A DNA stretch of 64,000 nt from Kribbella italica (GCF_014205135.1 NZ_JACHMY010000001.1:4030001-4094000), one strand, 5' to 3'; shown: positions 1 through 8,973, counted from the first letter of the stretch. Translations and numbers: made by a program. The notes: generated from the sequence alone by a model not told the origin.

Positions 1-2
1 TG

Positions 3-35
3 CTCGACGAGGGTGGCGCGACCGCCAAGTCCTAG
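3..35 (+). CDS. C-terminal end of an upstream gene (partial)
   Basis: The frame beginning at base 3 reads LDEGGATAKS and stops at TAG 33-35. A strong hairpin follows 13 bases later, which is what the end of a real gene looks like. Only ten residues are visible, so no function can be given. It could also be a chance open frame. Confidence 0.35.
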   Translation, partial: LDEGGATAKS

Positions 36-48
36 TACGTCGTACGGC

Positions 49-76
49 GGGCGGTCCTTCTCCGGAAGGGCCGCCC
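49..76. terminator. Hairpin, likely terminator of the upstream gene
   Basis: GGGCGG-T-CCTT and AAGG-G-CCGCCC form a GC-rich stem around a short loop. There is no clear T-run, as is common in actinobacteria. It sits just after the stop at 35. Confidence 0.5.
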
Positions 77-158
77 GTCACGCTGTGCGGTGAGGTCGAC
101 ACGCTCGGGAGTCCGACGGTGCCCGGATTCGGGCAACCCGCGGGGCAGAATCGCCAGG

Positions 159-740
159 GTGCTGCTGGTCCTCCTCGTTCTGGTGCTGGCCGCCGGGGCG
201 GCGTTGCTCACCGGTGGCCGCCTCGTCGCCCTCGCCGACAACGGCCTGTCCGGCCTGCACTGGCTCGTAGCCGCAGCGACCGGCCAACTGCTCGGCTCGG
301 TCACCGGCGGCATCGCATACCCGGTCGGCCTGCTCGGCTCGGCGATCTGCATCGCGGTGTTCCTGCGGCAGAACCTTCGCCGTCCCGGCGTCGCCCTGCT
401 CGCGCTGGGCTTCATGGCCAACGCTTTGGTCGTCGTACTGAACGGCGCGATGCCCGTCTCCCGCGACGCCCTCGCGCAAGCCGGGCTGCGGTCCTTCGCC
501 GAGAGCCCTCGCCACGAACTCGCCGACTCCCAGACCCTGCTCCCCTGGCTCGGCGACGTCGTACCGGTCGCTCTCCCCTGGATCGGCCAGGCCGTCAGCC
601 CCGGCGACGTCCTGATCGCCGCCGGCGCCGGCCTCCTCCTGTACGCCGGGCTCGGCGGCACCGGCCGCGTCCCGACCGACAGCACCCCGACCTGGGCCGA
701 CCTAGAAGCGGAACCCGCGCCCGACCACCCGACGCAGTGA
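159..740 (+). CDS. DUF5317-type membrane protein
   Basis: A 193-residue protein with several hydrophobic segments. It opens with VLLVLLVLVLAAGAALLTGG, and later has PVGLLGSAICIAVFL and LLALGFMANALVVVLNGAMPV. The last two resemble the DUF5317 family found beside HD-domain proteins in actinobacteria. The GTG at 159 is preferred because the upstream in-frame GTG at 90 would add 23 charged residues before the first membrane segment. The 3' end overlaps the end of the opposite-strand HD gene by 39 bases. The function of this family is not known; the family call rests on recalled pattern only. Confidence 0.65.
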   Translation: MLLVLLVLVLAAGAALLTGGRLVALADNGLSGLHWLVAAATGQLLGSVTGGIAYPVGLLGSAICIAVFLRQNLRRPGVALLALGFMANALVVVLNGAMPVSRDALAQAGLRSFAESPRHELADSQTLLPWLGDVVPVALPWIGQAVSPGDVLIAAGAGLLLYAGLGGTGRVPTDSTPTWADLEAEPAPDHPTQ

Positions 741-1979
741 CTCCACCACCACCGGGTCGTACTCCGCCCCGATCCCCAGCCCGATCGACTCCATCGCCTT
801 CTCCGGCGACTGCCCCGACCCCTCCCCCACCAACTGCTCGTAGGCCAAGGCCACGTTGACGATCCCACTCTCCACCGGAATCTGCGAGTTGTTCGCCCGC
901 CCCTGCCGATAGGGATCGTTGGAGTGCCGCACGATCTCGGCCACATGATCCAGCACACCGGACCGCTCGATCACCGAGGCCCCGATCTCCGCCGCGTGCT
1001 GCCGCTCAGCCCTGGTCCGCAAGAGCGAAGCGCCACCTGGACTCGGATCCGCCAACGCGAGCTGGCCGACACCGGACAGCAGGGCGGCGTACTCGAGAGC
1101 TTCCATCCGATCGGGACGAAGCCCGAGGTCGTTGCCGATCGCCACCGCGAGACCGGCCGTCCTGGCGTTCTGCCCGGGACTGCTGAAGCCGGCGATCTCG
1201 GTACTGCGGGCCATCGACCGCACCGTCGTACGGTAGGTCCGCCGCGCGGAGGCGAAGCGCCGGAACGCGAACTGCGTCAGCAGCAGCGGCACCACGACGA
1301 GCGGCAGCCCCCACAGCCCGATCAGCGAGGTCCCGATCGCCAGCAGGATCGCGCTGATGCCCATCGCCATCCCGATGCGCGCCGCCATCACGACCTCGTC
1401 GCGCAGCGCCGAGGGAAAGGGCTGGTTGAGGGTCTCGGTCGCCTGCCCAGCACCGATCAGCGCGTCGACGGTCGCGGCGGCCAGGACGGCGAGCAACATC
1501 ACCCCGGTCAGGGCGACCGTGTGCGCCGCGGAGCCGCTCCAGTACAGATCCCCTGGTACGACGGCGGTGAAGACCGCCGCCGCGCAGGCCACCGACAGGA
1601 CCCGGCGGCAGGACACCACGAGATCCCAGCGCAACCCCACGAACATCCGGGGGACGACTCCGGCCAGGGTGGCCAGTCCGGTCACCGCGACCACCTGCGC
1701 GACGTCCGGGGGAATTCCGACCTCCGGCGGCCGGAGCAGCGCGTACCCGAGGGCCGCACTGGTAGCGATCGGCGCGCGGTTCCGGCTGCTGTCGACACGG
1801 AACTGGACCATCTCGCCGACCGCGATCAGGACACCGAACGCCAGTGCGTACTGCCATTCGGTGATGCCGTTGCGGATCGTCACGCCCAGCGCGGAGACGC
1901 CGAGCACGGCGCCGGCCAGCAGGATCACGAAGCCGCTGCCGACCAGCCGTGGCACGCTCGTCTCGGGATCGGTCATCAC
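702..1979 (-). CDS. Membrane protein with degenerate HD-GYP domain
   Basis: A 425-residue protein with about eight hydrophobic N-terminal segments followed by a cytosolic domain. That domain aligns with the HD-GYP domain of the gene just upstream, but the catalytic residues are gone: HAGLLHDVGK in the intact paralogue is YAALLSGVGQ here, GHSERV is GQNART, and HHHEKYDGTGYP is RHSNDPYRQG. It is therefore probably not a phosphodiesterase and may serve as a regulatory or binding partner. Its ATG overlaps the stop of the intact HD-GYP gene (ATGA), so the two are translationally coupled. The overall fold is clear; the role is inference. Confidence 0.75.
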   Translation of the reverse strand: MMTDPETSVPRLVGSGFVILLAGAVLGVSALGVTIRNGITEWQYALAFGVLIAVGEMVQFRVDSSRNRAPIATSAALGYALLRPPEVGIPPDVAQVVAVTGLATLAGVVPRMFVGLRWDLVVSCRRVLSVACAAAVFTAVVPGDLYWSGSAAHTVALTGVMLLAVLAAATVDALIGAGQATETLNQPFPSALRDEVVMAARIGMAMGISAILLAIGTSLIGLWGLPLVVVPLLLTQFAFRRFASARRTYRTTVRSMARSTEIAGFSSPGQNARTAGLAVAIGNDLGLRPDRMEALEYAALLSGVGQLALADPSPGGASLLRTRAERQHAAEIGASVIERSGVLDHVAEIVRHSNDPYRQGRANNSQIPVESGIVNVALAYEQLVGEGSGQSPEKAMESIGLGIGAEYDPVVVESLRRVVGRGFRF

Positions 1980-3331
1980 GACTCCGTCGGTCCCGCGGCC
2001 GAGCCGGAGGCACCACCGCTGGTGCCCAGGCTGAGGTCGTCGTGATCGATCCCGGCCTTGACAGTGCCGTCCGGAGCGGGCTGGTCGGCGGCGGCGGCGG
2101 TCCAGCCCTCGGCCCGGATCACCTGGACGAAGTCCGCGACCAGGTTCGGGTCGAAGTGGGTGAACCGGTCGGCGTGCAGGATCTCGAGGGTCTCCTCGAT
2201 GCTGCGCGCGGGCCGGTACGAGCGGGTCGAGGTCAGACTGTCGAACGCGTCGACGATGCCGATGATCCGGGCGAAGTACGGGATGTTCTCGCCGCTGAGG
2301 CCGGCCGGGTACCCGGTGCCGTCGTACTTCTCGTGGTGGTGCAGAACGGCCGACTTCACCTCCTCCAGGAAGGGGATGCTGCCGATCAGCTCGACCCCTC
2401 GCGCGGGGTGGAGCCGGATCGCGTCCATCTCGAAGTCCTCCAGCCGGCCGGGCTTCTGGATGATCCTGGTCGGCACCCCGACCTTACCCACGTCGTGCAG
2501 GAGCCCGGCGTGCTCGAGGGCCTGCTGCCGGTCCTCGCCAAGCTTGAGATGCCGGCCCAGCATTCCGACACCGGTGCTGACCCGTTCGGAGTGGCCCCGG
2601 GTGTAGAGGTCCTTGGTCTCGATCACCTGGATGAACGCCCGCATCGTCGCGGCCTGGGCATCCCGCTCGGCCTGGTACAGCGACAGCGTCCAGCGCGCGA
2701 CCAGCAGCGGTACGACGACCAGCAGGATCGCACCAACCCCGAGCCCGCCGATCCAGACCACAGCGAGCAGCACTCCGAGCAACCCGTACCCCGTCAGTGG
2801 GAGCACGGTGGGCGCGGCGACCTTCCGCAGGAAGGTGAGCGGCGACGTGGCGCCGTGATCGAGCCAGAGCACCAAGCACATCAGCAGCGCGTTCGCCGCC
2901 AGCCAGGCGATGATGGCGGCCGTCGCCGCGATCAGCGCACGCCCAGGCGACTCGAGCACCTCAGCCCTGCGGCCGCCGCCCATGCCGACGTACACGCCGG
3001 CGGCCGCGGTCGCGCAGAGAACAGCCTGCGCGCCGTTGAACACCCGCCGCATCAGCGGGAGCCGACGATCCTGCGTCAACGGCAGCAACACCGAGACCAC
3101 CACAGCCGCGGCAGGACCGGACAGCAGGAACAAAGCGATGTGAACCACGTAGTCCAGCGAGGCCCGGACCGGACCGACCCGGGACCGGAGCAGCACGCCA
3201 ACCAGCAGCAGCAGACCAAGAGTCACGGTGGGGACGTCCGGCCTGGCATGAATCAGCGCGATCACAAGCACCACAGCAGCGACGCCAGCACTGGACGCCA
3301 CCGTGATTCGGAGCGGCCAGCGGCTGTTCAC
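1976..3331 (-). CDS. Membrane HD-GYP domain phosphodiesterase
   Basis: Probable cyclic-di-GMP phosphodiesterase of 451 residues. Roughly seven hydrophobic segments cover the first 215 residues. The HD-GYP domain follows, with GHSERV, LLHDVGK (HD near residue 278), HP, and HHHEKYDGTGYP (near residue 337). HD-GYP enzymes hydrolyse c-di-GMP to pGpG or GMP using a metal centre bound by these residues, all of which are present. GTG at 3331 is preferred (AAGG about 7 bases upstream); TTG at 3337 is the alternative. The membrane part probably senses a signal. It forms a two-gene operon with the degenerate paralogue. Confidence 0.85.
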   Translation of the reverse strand: MNSRWPLRITVASSAGVAAVVLVIALIHARPDVPTVTLGLLLLVGVLLRSRVGPVRASLDYVVHIALFLLSGPAAAVVVSVLLPLTQDRRLPLMRRVFNGAQAVLCATAAAGVYVGMGGGRRAEVLESPGRALIAATAAIIAWLAANALLMCLVLWLDHGATSPLTFLRKVAAPTVLPLTGYGLLGVLLAVVWIGGLGVGAILLVVVPLLVARWTLSLYQAERDAQAATMRAFIQVIETKDLYTRGHSERVSTGVGMLGRHLKLGEDRQQALEHAGLLHDVGKVGVPTRIIQKPGRLEDFEMDAIRLHPARGVELIGSIPFLEEVKSAVLHHHEKYDGTGYPAGLSGENIPYFARIIGIVDAFDSLTSTRSYRPARSIEETLEILHADRFTHFDPNLVADFVQVIRAEGWTAAAADQPAPDGTVKAGIDHDDLSLGTSGGASGSAAGPTES

Positions 3332-3576
3332 TCGCAAACCTTATCCTTCACCACTCCCAGCCGTCACTACCCATCATGCCCGTCACCTCCAACCAGCAAT
3401 TTGCGTCTTGAGCCCCGCTACCGGCAGGGCACAGGGGGCAGACAGCACATCGCTGACTAGTCATAAGTTTGCTCATCAGGCGCGCCGCGAAACACTGTAG
3501 GGCAGCGCCTGACACATCGCACCGCACTCGTGAACCTGACGGGTATGAGAGACTGTGACTCTTTGCAGTTGTTTCT

Positions 3577-3582
3577 AGGAGG
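3577..3582 (+). promoter_or_regulatory. Strong Shine-Dalgarno site of the bL37 gene
   Basis: A full AGGAGG lies 7 bases before the ATG at 3590. It decides that this 24-codon frame is translated, and fits a highly expressed ribosomal protein. Confidence 0.85.
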
Positions 3583-3589
3583 CTTTCAA

Positions 3590-3664
3590 ATGGGTAAGAC
3601 CGGCCGCAAGCGCCGTGCGCGCAAGAAGAAGGGCGCGAACCACGGCAAGCGCCCGAACGCCTGA
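3590..3664 (+). CDS. 50S ribosomal protein bL37
   Basis: A 24-residue, very basic protein beginning MGKTGRKRRARKKKGANHGK and ending RPNA. The ending ANHGKRPNA and the run of Lys/Arg match the actinobacterial large-subunit protein bL37, first seen in mycobacterial ribosome structures and often missed by gene finders. It binds 23S rRNA. It has a perfect AGGAGG site and is followed by a perfect-palindrome terminator, so it is probably transcribed alone. The upstream 250 bases to the HD-GYP gene hold its promoter, but I could not fix the -35/-10 elements. Confidence 0.9.
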   Translation: MGKTGRKRRARKKKGANHGKRPNA

Positions 3665-3685
3665 ACACAGGCGGTCACGGACAGC

Positions 3686-3713
3686 AAGGACCCCGGTAAT
3701 TACCGGGGTCCTT
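3686..3713 (+). terminator. Intrinsic terminator after bL37
   Basis: A perfect 28-base palindrome with arms AAGGACCCCGGTAA and TTACCGGGGTCCTT, followed by T-rich TTTGCAATTT. It starts 22 bases after the bL37 stop. Confidence 0.9.
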
Positions 3714-3943
3714 TGCAATTTGGTCACATATATCCACAGGACCACCTGCCCACAGGTCTTGCCTTCGGAGCGTCAGCCAACGGCTACTGAACGCTGATAT
3801 TCAAACACTTGCTTCGGGAGTGCCGTCGACAACGCAGTGGTCTGTGGAAAACGCTCCCACGGTGTCGGTCCCAGCTCCTACAGTTGGGGTGTCGACCGCG
3901 TGTGTACCGCGGACCACGGGGAGCGACTGGAGGTGGGCCGGAG

Positions 3944-6352
3944 ATGGCATCCGAGGCGATGCTCGGGGAGCTGCTGCGCGAGTTCAGGACGGCGGCCGGG
4001 CTGACCCAGGGTGCACTCGCCGAGAAGGCCGGTCTGAGCGAGCAGGCGGTCAGCTTGCTGGAGCGCGGCACCCGCCGGCGACCACGCGTCAGTACGGTCC
4101 GCGCCTTGGCCGAGGCGCTTGGCCTCGACCCTCAGCAGGAACAACGTCTGAGCGCGGCCGCCAAAGGATCTGGCACACCCCAGCCGGTCCAGGCCGCCAC
4201 CGAGCTCTCCAGCCTGATCGTTGCTCCGCGCCAGCTTCCACCGACGCTGGCCGATTTCACCGGCCGCGGCGCGGAGCTCGACACGTTGCTCTCCACACTC
4301 GTCGGCGAGCAGCACACCGGGATCGTGCGGATGGCGGCGGTGACCGGCATGGGTGGAGTCGGCAAGACGTCCCTCGCGGTGCACGCCGCGCACCTGACCG
4401 TGGACCACTACCCGGACGGACACCTCTACATCGATCTGCGCGGCTACGGCCCCGGCGAGCCGATTCAGCCTCGCGACGCGCTGACCCAACTTCTGCGCTC
4501 CCTGGGGTTCGACAGCCAATCGATCCCCGAGACCGTCGACGAAGCCGCCGCGCTCTACCGGTCCCGGTTGGCCGGGCTCAGGATCCTCGTCCTGCTCGAC
4601 AACGCGAACGGCGCCGCCCAGGTCCGGCAGTTGCTGCCGGGAGCACCCGGAGCGGCCGTGGTCGTCACCAGCCGCCGGAGCCTGACGACGCTGCCCGGCT
4701 TCGTCCAGGTCCGGCTGACGCCGTTGACCGAGTCCGACTCGATCAGCCTGCTGGGCAAGATGGTCGGAGAGTCCCGAGTGGCCACCGAGACCGCCGCCGT
4801 CCGGACCATCAGCCGACTCACCGGGCGTCTCCCGCTCGCCGTCCGGCTGATCGGCGCCCGCCTCGCGGCCCGGCCCGCGTGGCCGATCGAGCACGTCACC
4901 GATCAGCTCCGCGACGAGCAACGCAGGCTCGACGAGCTCGGGACCGGCCACAACGGCGTACGGTCGAACATCGCTGCCTCGGTGGAGTTCCTGGCGACCA
5001 GCGACCAACTCGTCGAACGCCAGGCCGCAACGGCACTGGACTTCCTCGGCCTGCCGAACGGCACCGAACTCGTCACGATCACCACAGCACACCTGCTCGG
5101 CGAGTCGGAGCATCACACCGAGGAGATGCTGGAGCGACTGGTCGACCTCAACCTGCTCGAGTCGACCGCACCCGGGCGCTACCACCTGCACGACCTGATC
5201 CAGGCCTACGCACGGGAGCAGTCAAGCCAACGACTCTCGGAAGGAACCCGTACGGACGCCCTGTCCCGGGTGCTGGTCTTCTACACCGGCCTCGCCTGGC
5301 GCTGCCAGCAGGCAACGCATCGGGAGGGAAGCCGCCTGGCCATGGCCGGCGACAGCCTGCGGACCGTCCCGGAGGTCACCGACGTCAACGCGGTGCTCAG
5401 GTGGTTCGACACCGAGTGGACGAACCTGACCGGAGCCTTCCACCAGGCCCAGCGGATTCCCGCACTACGCTCGCTGTTGCCCGAACTCACCCTGGCGCTG
5501 TTCGGGTACTTCGAGGCTCGAGCCTCGTGGACCGAGATGCGTGCTCTGCTCGTGATCGGGCGGCAGATCGCCGGCGAGCTGAACCAGCAGCGTCTGGCGG
5601 CCTGGCTCGAGCACGACCTCGGCATCCCCTCAGCGGAAGAGAACGCCCGGGAGGAGTCGTTGACGCACTTCCAGGACGCCTTGACGCTGTTCCGCGAGAT
5701 TGGCGACCCGATCGGCCAGGCCCGCGCCGCCAGTTCGGTCAGCCATCTCCTCGAGCAGCTCGGCCGGCTGGACGAGGCAGTGGAGTCCGCCGAGGAGTCC
5801 TTGGAACTCAGCCAGCGGATCGGAGATCACGCGCTCGAAGGCCTGAGCTACCTCGCCCTCGGCACCTTGTACAGCCGGCGTGGTGACACCGTCCTGGCCG
5901 ACCGGGCCTTCAACCGTTCCATCGCGCTGGCCACCATGTCCGGCAGCGAACGCTCGCTGGGCAAGCGCTACCAGGTCGCCGCGGACTCCCACGCACTGGC
6001 CGGGCAGCTCCCGCAAGCCGTCGAGCTGATGACCAAGGCATTGTCGACGTTCGAGCGGCTCTCGGACGAGAACGGACGCTCGGAGAGCCACAGCCGCCTG
6101 TCCACGTTCTACCTGGAGCTCGGCGACGTCGCCGAAGCCCGCCGGAACGCGGAGGCCGGCGCCGCGCTGGCCCGTGCCCTCGGCAATCACCAGCGCGAGG
6201 GCGAGGCTCTCATCGCGCTCGGGAAGATCGAGCAGGCCACCGAGCAGTTGGGCGCTGCCCGCACCCACTGGCGTGCTGCGGCGACTCTGCTGCACTCGCA
6301 GTCGCCTCATCAAGAGGCCATCGCGCTAACACTGCTCGCCCAGACGGAATGA
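3944..6352 (+). CDS. HTH / NB-ARC / TPR transcriptional regulator
   Basis: An 802-residue STAND-type regulator. Residues 1-65 form an XRE-type helix-turn-helix (LTQGALAEKAGLSEQAVSLL). An NB-ARC ATPase follows, with Walker A GMGGVGKTS, Walker B-like LRILVLLDNA and GLPLAVRLI-like RLPLAVRLIGARL. The C-terminal 300 residues are TPR-like helices (AASSVSHLLEQLGRLDEAVE and similar). Unlike AfsR it has no SARP DNA-binding/BTAD module, the HTH taking its place. The ATG at 3944 has AGGAGG-like sequence (GGAGGTG) about 10 bases upstream. Such proteins regulate secondary metabolism or development; the ligand and target here are unknown. No regulated neighbour is obvious. Confidence 0.85.
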   Translation: MASEAMLGELLREFRTAAGLTQGALAEKAGLSEQAVSLLERGTRRRPRVSTVRALAEALGLDPQQEQRLSAAAKGSGTPQPVQAATELSSLIVAPRQLPPTLADFTGRGAELDTLLSTLVGEQHTGIVRMAAVTGMGGVGKTSLAVHAAHLTVDHYPDGHLYIDLRGYGPGEPIQPRDALTQLLRSLGFDSQSIPETVDEAAALYRSRLAGLRILVLLDNANGAAQVRQLLPGAPGAAVVVTSRRSLTTLPGFVQVRLTPLTESDSISLLGKMVGESRVATETAAVRTISRLTGRLPLAVRLIGARLAARPAWPIEHVTDQLRDEQRRLDELGTGHNGVRSNIAASVEFLATSDQLVERQAATALDFLGLPNGTELVTITTAHLLGESEHHTEEMLERLVDLNLLESTAPGRYHLHDLIQAYAREQSSQRLSEGTRTDALSRVLVFYTGLAWRCQQATHREGSRLAMAGDSLRTVPEVTDVNAVLRWFDTEWTNLTGAFHQAQRIPALRSLLPELTLALFGYFEARASWTEMRALLVIGRQIAGELNQQRLAAWLEHDLGIPSAEENAREESLTHFQDALTLFREIGDPIGQARAASSVSHLLEQLGRLDEAVESAEESLELSQRIGDHALEGLSYLALGTLYSRRGDTVLADRAFNRSIALATMSGSERSLGKRYQVAADSHALAGQLPQAVELMTKALSTFERLSDENGRSESHSRLSTFYLELGDVAEARRNAEAGAALARALGNHQREGEALIALGKIEQATEQLGAARTHWRAAATLLHSQSPHQEAIALTLLAQTE

Positions 6353-6354
6353 CG

Positions 6355-6389
6355 CGACGACCGCGCACCCAGCGGGTGCACGGTCGTCG
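6355..6389. terminator. Bidirectional hairpin terminator between convergent genes
   Basis: Arms CGACGACCG-C-GCACCC and GGGTGC-A-CGGTCGTCG pair around the loop AGC. It lies between the stops at 6352 (+) and 6410 (-). Confidence 0.85.
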
Positions 6390-6409
6390 GTGGTGCTGCG
6401 GGCCCGGCG

Positions 6410-6682
6410 TCAGTCCGTGGTCGTGGTTTCCACGCGGACCTCGGTCAGGCGGAGGAGGATCTTGGCGCGCAGCGCGTCGGGGGCCTGATCGTCGCCGCAG
6501 GAGCGGTGGACGAGTTTCTTGATGCAGCGTTCGAGGTCGTACTGGTCGAGGCAGGGGGCGCACTCTTCCAGGTGGGTGCGGATCTCGTCGCTGCTGGCGT
6601 CTTCGAGTTCGTTGTCGATGAAGACGTACACACGCTGCAGGATCTCGCTGCAGTCGACGTCGTGGTGCTCGCCGCAGCTCAC
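6410..6682 (-). CDS. rsrA: Mycothiol-system anti-sigma-R factor RsrA
   Basis: A 90-residue zinc-binding anti-sigma factor of the ZAS family. It carries HLEECAPC (the HxxxCxxC motif) and an upstream conserved Cys in DVDCSEIL. In Streptomyces RsrA holds SigR inactive until disulfide stress oxidises the cysteines and releases zinc. The GTG start at 6682 overlaps the sigR stop by four bases (GTGA), the usual sigR-rsrA arrangement giving coupled 1:1 synthesis. Longer upstream readings of this frame are antisense-like shadows of sigR. Confidence 0.92.
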   Translation of the reverse strand: MSCGEHHDVDCSEILQRVYVFIDNELEDASSDEIRTHLEECAPCLDQYDLERCIKKLVHRSCGDDQAPDALRAKILLRLTEVRVETTTTD

Positions 6683-7296
6683 GACTCCTCCTCGGTCTCT
6701 GCGCTGTCGGCCGCAGGGATCAGGCCGCGGTCGCGGGCGTAGTCGGCCAGCAGTTCGCGCAGCTGGCGCCGGCCGCGGTGCAGCCGCGACATCACGGTGC
6801 CGACCGGAGTCCCCATGATCTCCGCGATCTCCTTGTAAGCAAAGCCCTCGACGTCGGCCAGGTACACCGCCAGGCGGAAGTCCTCCGGGATCGACTGCAG
6901 GGCCGACTTCACGTCGGAGTCGGGCAGGTGCTCGAGGGCGACCGCCTCGGCCGACTTCAGGCCGCCAGGAGTGTGCGACTCGGCAGCGGTCAGCTGCCAG
7001 TCCTCGATCTCCTCGGTCGGCGACTGCGTGGGTTGACGCTGTCGCTTGCGGTAGCCGTTGATGAAGGTGTTGGTGAGGATCCGGTACAGCCACGCCTTCA
7101 GGTTGGTGCCGGGCGTGAACTGGTGAAACGAGCTGTACGCCTTCGCGAAGGTGTCCTGGACCAGGTCCTCGGCGTCGGCCGGATTACGGGTCATCCGCAT
7201 CGCCGCGGCGTACATCTGATCGAGGAAGGGCAGCGCCTCGCGCTCGAAGCGCTCGGTCCGCTGCTCGGGAGTTTCGGTGGTCGTCGGAGTCGGCAT
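6679..7296 (-). CDS. sigR: ECF sigma factor SigR/SigH (disulfide stress)
   Basis: RNA polymerase sigma factor that controls the thiol-oxidative stress regulon. Region 2 is intact ([38 protein letters not shown]), and so is region 4 ([20 protein letters not shown]). It is very close to Streptomyces SigR. The start is uncertain: ATG 7296 ([12 protein letters not shown]) gives 205 residues, while ATG 7359 or GTG 7368 would give 226-229. A SigR-type promoter whose expected start of transcription falls near 7360 would exclude GTG 7368 from that transcript and leave ATG 7296 as the first ATG with a leader. A second, constitutive promoter could yield the longer form, as known for S. coelicolor. Confidence 0.92.
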   Translation of the reverse strand: MPTPTTTETPEQRTERFEREALPFLDQMYAAAMRMTRNPADAEDLVQDTFAKAYSSFHQFTPGTNLKAWLYRILTNTFINGYRKRQRQPTQSPTEEIEDWQLTAAESHTPGGLKSAEAVALEHLPDSDVKSALQSIPEDFRLAVYLADVEGFAYKEIAEIMGTPVGTVMSRLHRGRRQLRELLADYARDRGLIPAADSAETEEES

Positions 7297-7368
7297 CGTG
7301 ATCGAGAATACCGGGGCGACCCCAGAACTCCGCGCTCTGTCCAGGCTCGTTACCGTCATGTCTTCCAC

Positions 7369-7395
7369 AACACACCCCGCGACGGGGTCATTCCC
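7369..7395 (-). promoter_or_regulatory. SigR-dependent autoregulatory promoter
   Basis: On the minus strand GGGAAT (7395-7390) is followed after exactly 18 bases by GTT (7371-7369). This matches the known SigR consensus GGAAT-N18/19-GTT. It lies directly upstream of sigR, as expected for positive autoregulation. Confidence 0.8.
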
Positions 7396-7396
7396 G

Positions 7397-8038
7397 TCAG
7401 CCGGAGACTTCGCGGGACACCCATTCGAAGACCGCCTCGACCAGGACCTCGTACGACTCCTGCTGCGTCAGCTCGGCCCTTTTCGGCACCTTGAAGCTGT
7501 GGTCGGCGTCCGGTACGACGGCCATCTCGGTCAGCGGCGGGAACTCCTCCGGCGTACCGAACGGGTCCTTCTCCCCCTGCACGACCAGCGTCGGCAGCCC
7601 GGCCGCCTGGAGCTCGTCGACTCGCGACTTGTCCGGCTTGCCCGGCGGGTGCAGCGGGAACGACAACGCCAGTACGCCGGACGCGCCAAGCCCCGTCGCC
7701 GTACGGCAGGCCACGCGCGCGCCCGCGCTGCGGCCGCCGAGGACCAGCGGCGTACGGATCCGGAGCTGTCCGATGATCGCGATCCAGGACTCGTCCAGGA
7801 TCTTCGGCGCCGGCGCCAGCTTGCGGCCGGCCCGGCGCCAGGGCTGCTCGATCAGGAACACGTTGATGTCCTGCTTCGGCAGCCGGGCCGCCAGCGCGGC
7901 GAGGTCACCGGCCTCGATCCCACCCCCGGCGCCGTGACCGAGAGCCAGGGTCGCCACCGGCCGCCGGGCCCGGTGCGCCACGATCCGCGCCTCACCGTGC
8001 GGCGTCGCCACAATCCGTTCGTCGGTCACGGGCCTCAT
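7397..8038 (-). CDS. Alpha/beta-hydrolase family protein (KANL3/Tex30-like)
   Basis: A 213-residue hydrolase-fold protein. It has the oxyanion-side motif LGHGAGGG near residue 34, the nucleophile elbow GGRSAGAR (Ser near 100), an Asp in [10 protein letters not shown], and a His in VPDADHSFK. These complete a Ser-Asp-His triad. This matches the small 'alpha/beta family hydrolase' group related to dienelactone hydrolase; the substrate is unknown. ATG 8038 is preferred; GTG 8029 is possible. The gene ends 2 bases from the sigR promoter, so transcription from it may run into sigR. Confidence 0.8.
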   Translation of the reverse strand: MRPVTDERIVATPHGEARIVAHRARRPVATLALGHGAGGGIEAGDLAALAARLPKQDINVFLIEQPWRRAGRKLAPAPKILDESWIAIIGQLRIRTPLVLGGRSAGARVACRTATGLGASGVLALSFPLHPPGKPDKSRVDELQAAGLPTLVVQGEKDPFGTPEEFPPLTEMAVVPDADHSFKVPKRAELTQQESYEVLVEAVFEWVSREVSG

Positions 8039-8156
8039 CCTGTCACTCCCGCGCGCCCGCGACCGTCCTCCACACCCGGCGCGGCCCGAGACATCCGTCC
8101 GCACTCCGAGCATCCGTCGACCACGGCGCGGCGCGGGCGCGGGGGGCAGCGCGGGG

Positions 8157-8966
8157 TCAGAACAACGGATTGTCCTCCGCCGCGGTCGGCGGGCCGGGGC
8201 GGTCGGCCGGGTCCTCGCCGTCCGGTGGTAGCGGGTCGACCAGGTGTGGGCCGTTGTTCTTCACCGAGCTGACCGCCTTCGACACGGCGTACGCCTCGAG
8301 CCGTCCGGGGGCGGCCGGGATCAGCAGCTCCAGCAGGTCGTCGGGGTCGGACGACAGTGGGTCGAGCCAGGCGTCGTACCGGTCGCGCTCGACCAGCAGC
8401 GGCATCCGGTCGTGGATCTGGCCGAGGTCGTCGGTCGCGGAGGTGGTGAGCACCGTGCAGGTCCACAGCCAGGCCGCGTCGGAGTCGGCGTCGGCGACCG
8501 TCTTGTCGCGCCAGATCTCGTACAGCCCGGCCATCGCGAGCACGCCGCCGTCGGTCGGGCGGATGAAGTACGGCTGCTTGACCGGCTTGCCGTTCTTCTT
8601 CTGCTCGGTCTCGTACCACTCGTAGTACCCGTCGGCGGGCAGCAGGCAGCGCCGGGTCGCGAACGCCTTCTTGAAGGCGGGCTTCTCGGCGACGGTCTCC
8701 ATCCGGGCGTTGATCAGCCGGCTGCCGATCGAGGTGTCCTTGGCCCAGGACGGCACCAGCCCCCACTTGACCGTGGTCAGCTTGCGGACCACCGCGTCGG
8801 GCTGCTCGCGGTTCTTCCGCTCGACCACGGCGACCACCTGGTCGGTCGGCGCGACGTTGAAGTTGTCCGGCAGCTCCTGCACGGACTCCTTCACGTTGCC
8901 CGCGGCGATCTCGAACTCGACCACCAGGTCGGAGGGGTCCCGGCTGCTCGCGTAACGGCCACACAT
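8157..8966 (-). CDS. SRAP family DNA-protein crosslink protein (YedK/HMCES)
   Basis: A 269-residue protein of the SOS-response-associated peptidase family. The start must be ATG 8966, because the product then begins MCGRYAS; Cys2, freed by removal of Met1, forms the covalent thiazolidine link with abasic sites in single-stranded DNA. Family landmarks NVAPTDQV, WGLVPSWAKD, INARMETV, and RCLLPADGYYEW are all present. The TAGGCT hexamer lies 7 bases before the ATG, suggesting a leaderless transcript. In Mycobacterium the homologue sits between sigH and aroA, the same neighbourhood as here. Confidence 0.92.
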   Translation of the reverse strand: MCGRYASSRDPSDLVVEFEIAAGNVKESVQELPDNFNVAPTDQVVAVVERKNREQPDAVVRKLTTVKWGLVPSWAKDTSIGSRLINARMETVAEKPAFKKAFATRRCLLPADGYYEWYETEQKKNGKPVKQPYFIRPTDGGVLAMAGLYEIWRDKTVADADSDAAWLWTCTVLTTSATDDLGQIHDRMPLLVERDRYDAWLDPLSSDPDDLLELLIPAAPGRLEAYAVSKAVSSVKNNGPHLVDPLPPDGEDPADRPGPPTAAEDNPLF

Positions 8967-8973
8967 GACAGTC

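Noticed and set aside
3731..3853. DnaA-box-like TATCCACAGG and TGTGGAAAA suggesting an origin
   Set aside because: Only two weak boxes, and no dnaA, dnaN or rpmH nearby.
3944..6352. SARP/AfsR identity for the NB-ARC regulator
   Set aside because: The N-terminus is an XRE-type helix-turn-helix, and no OmpR-like plus BTAD domain is present.
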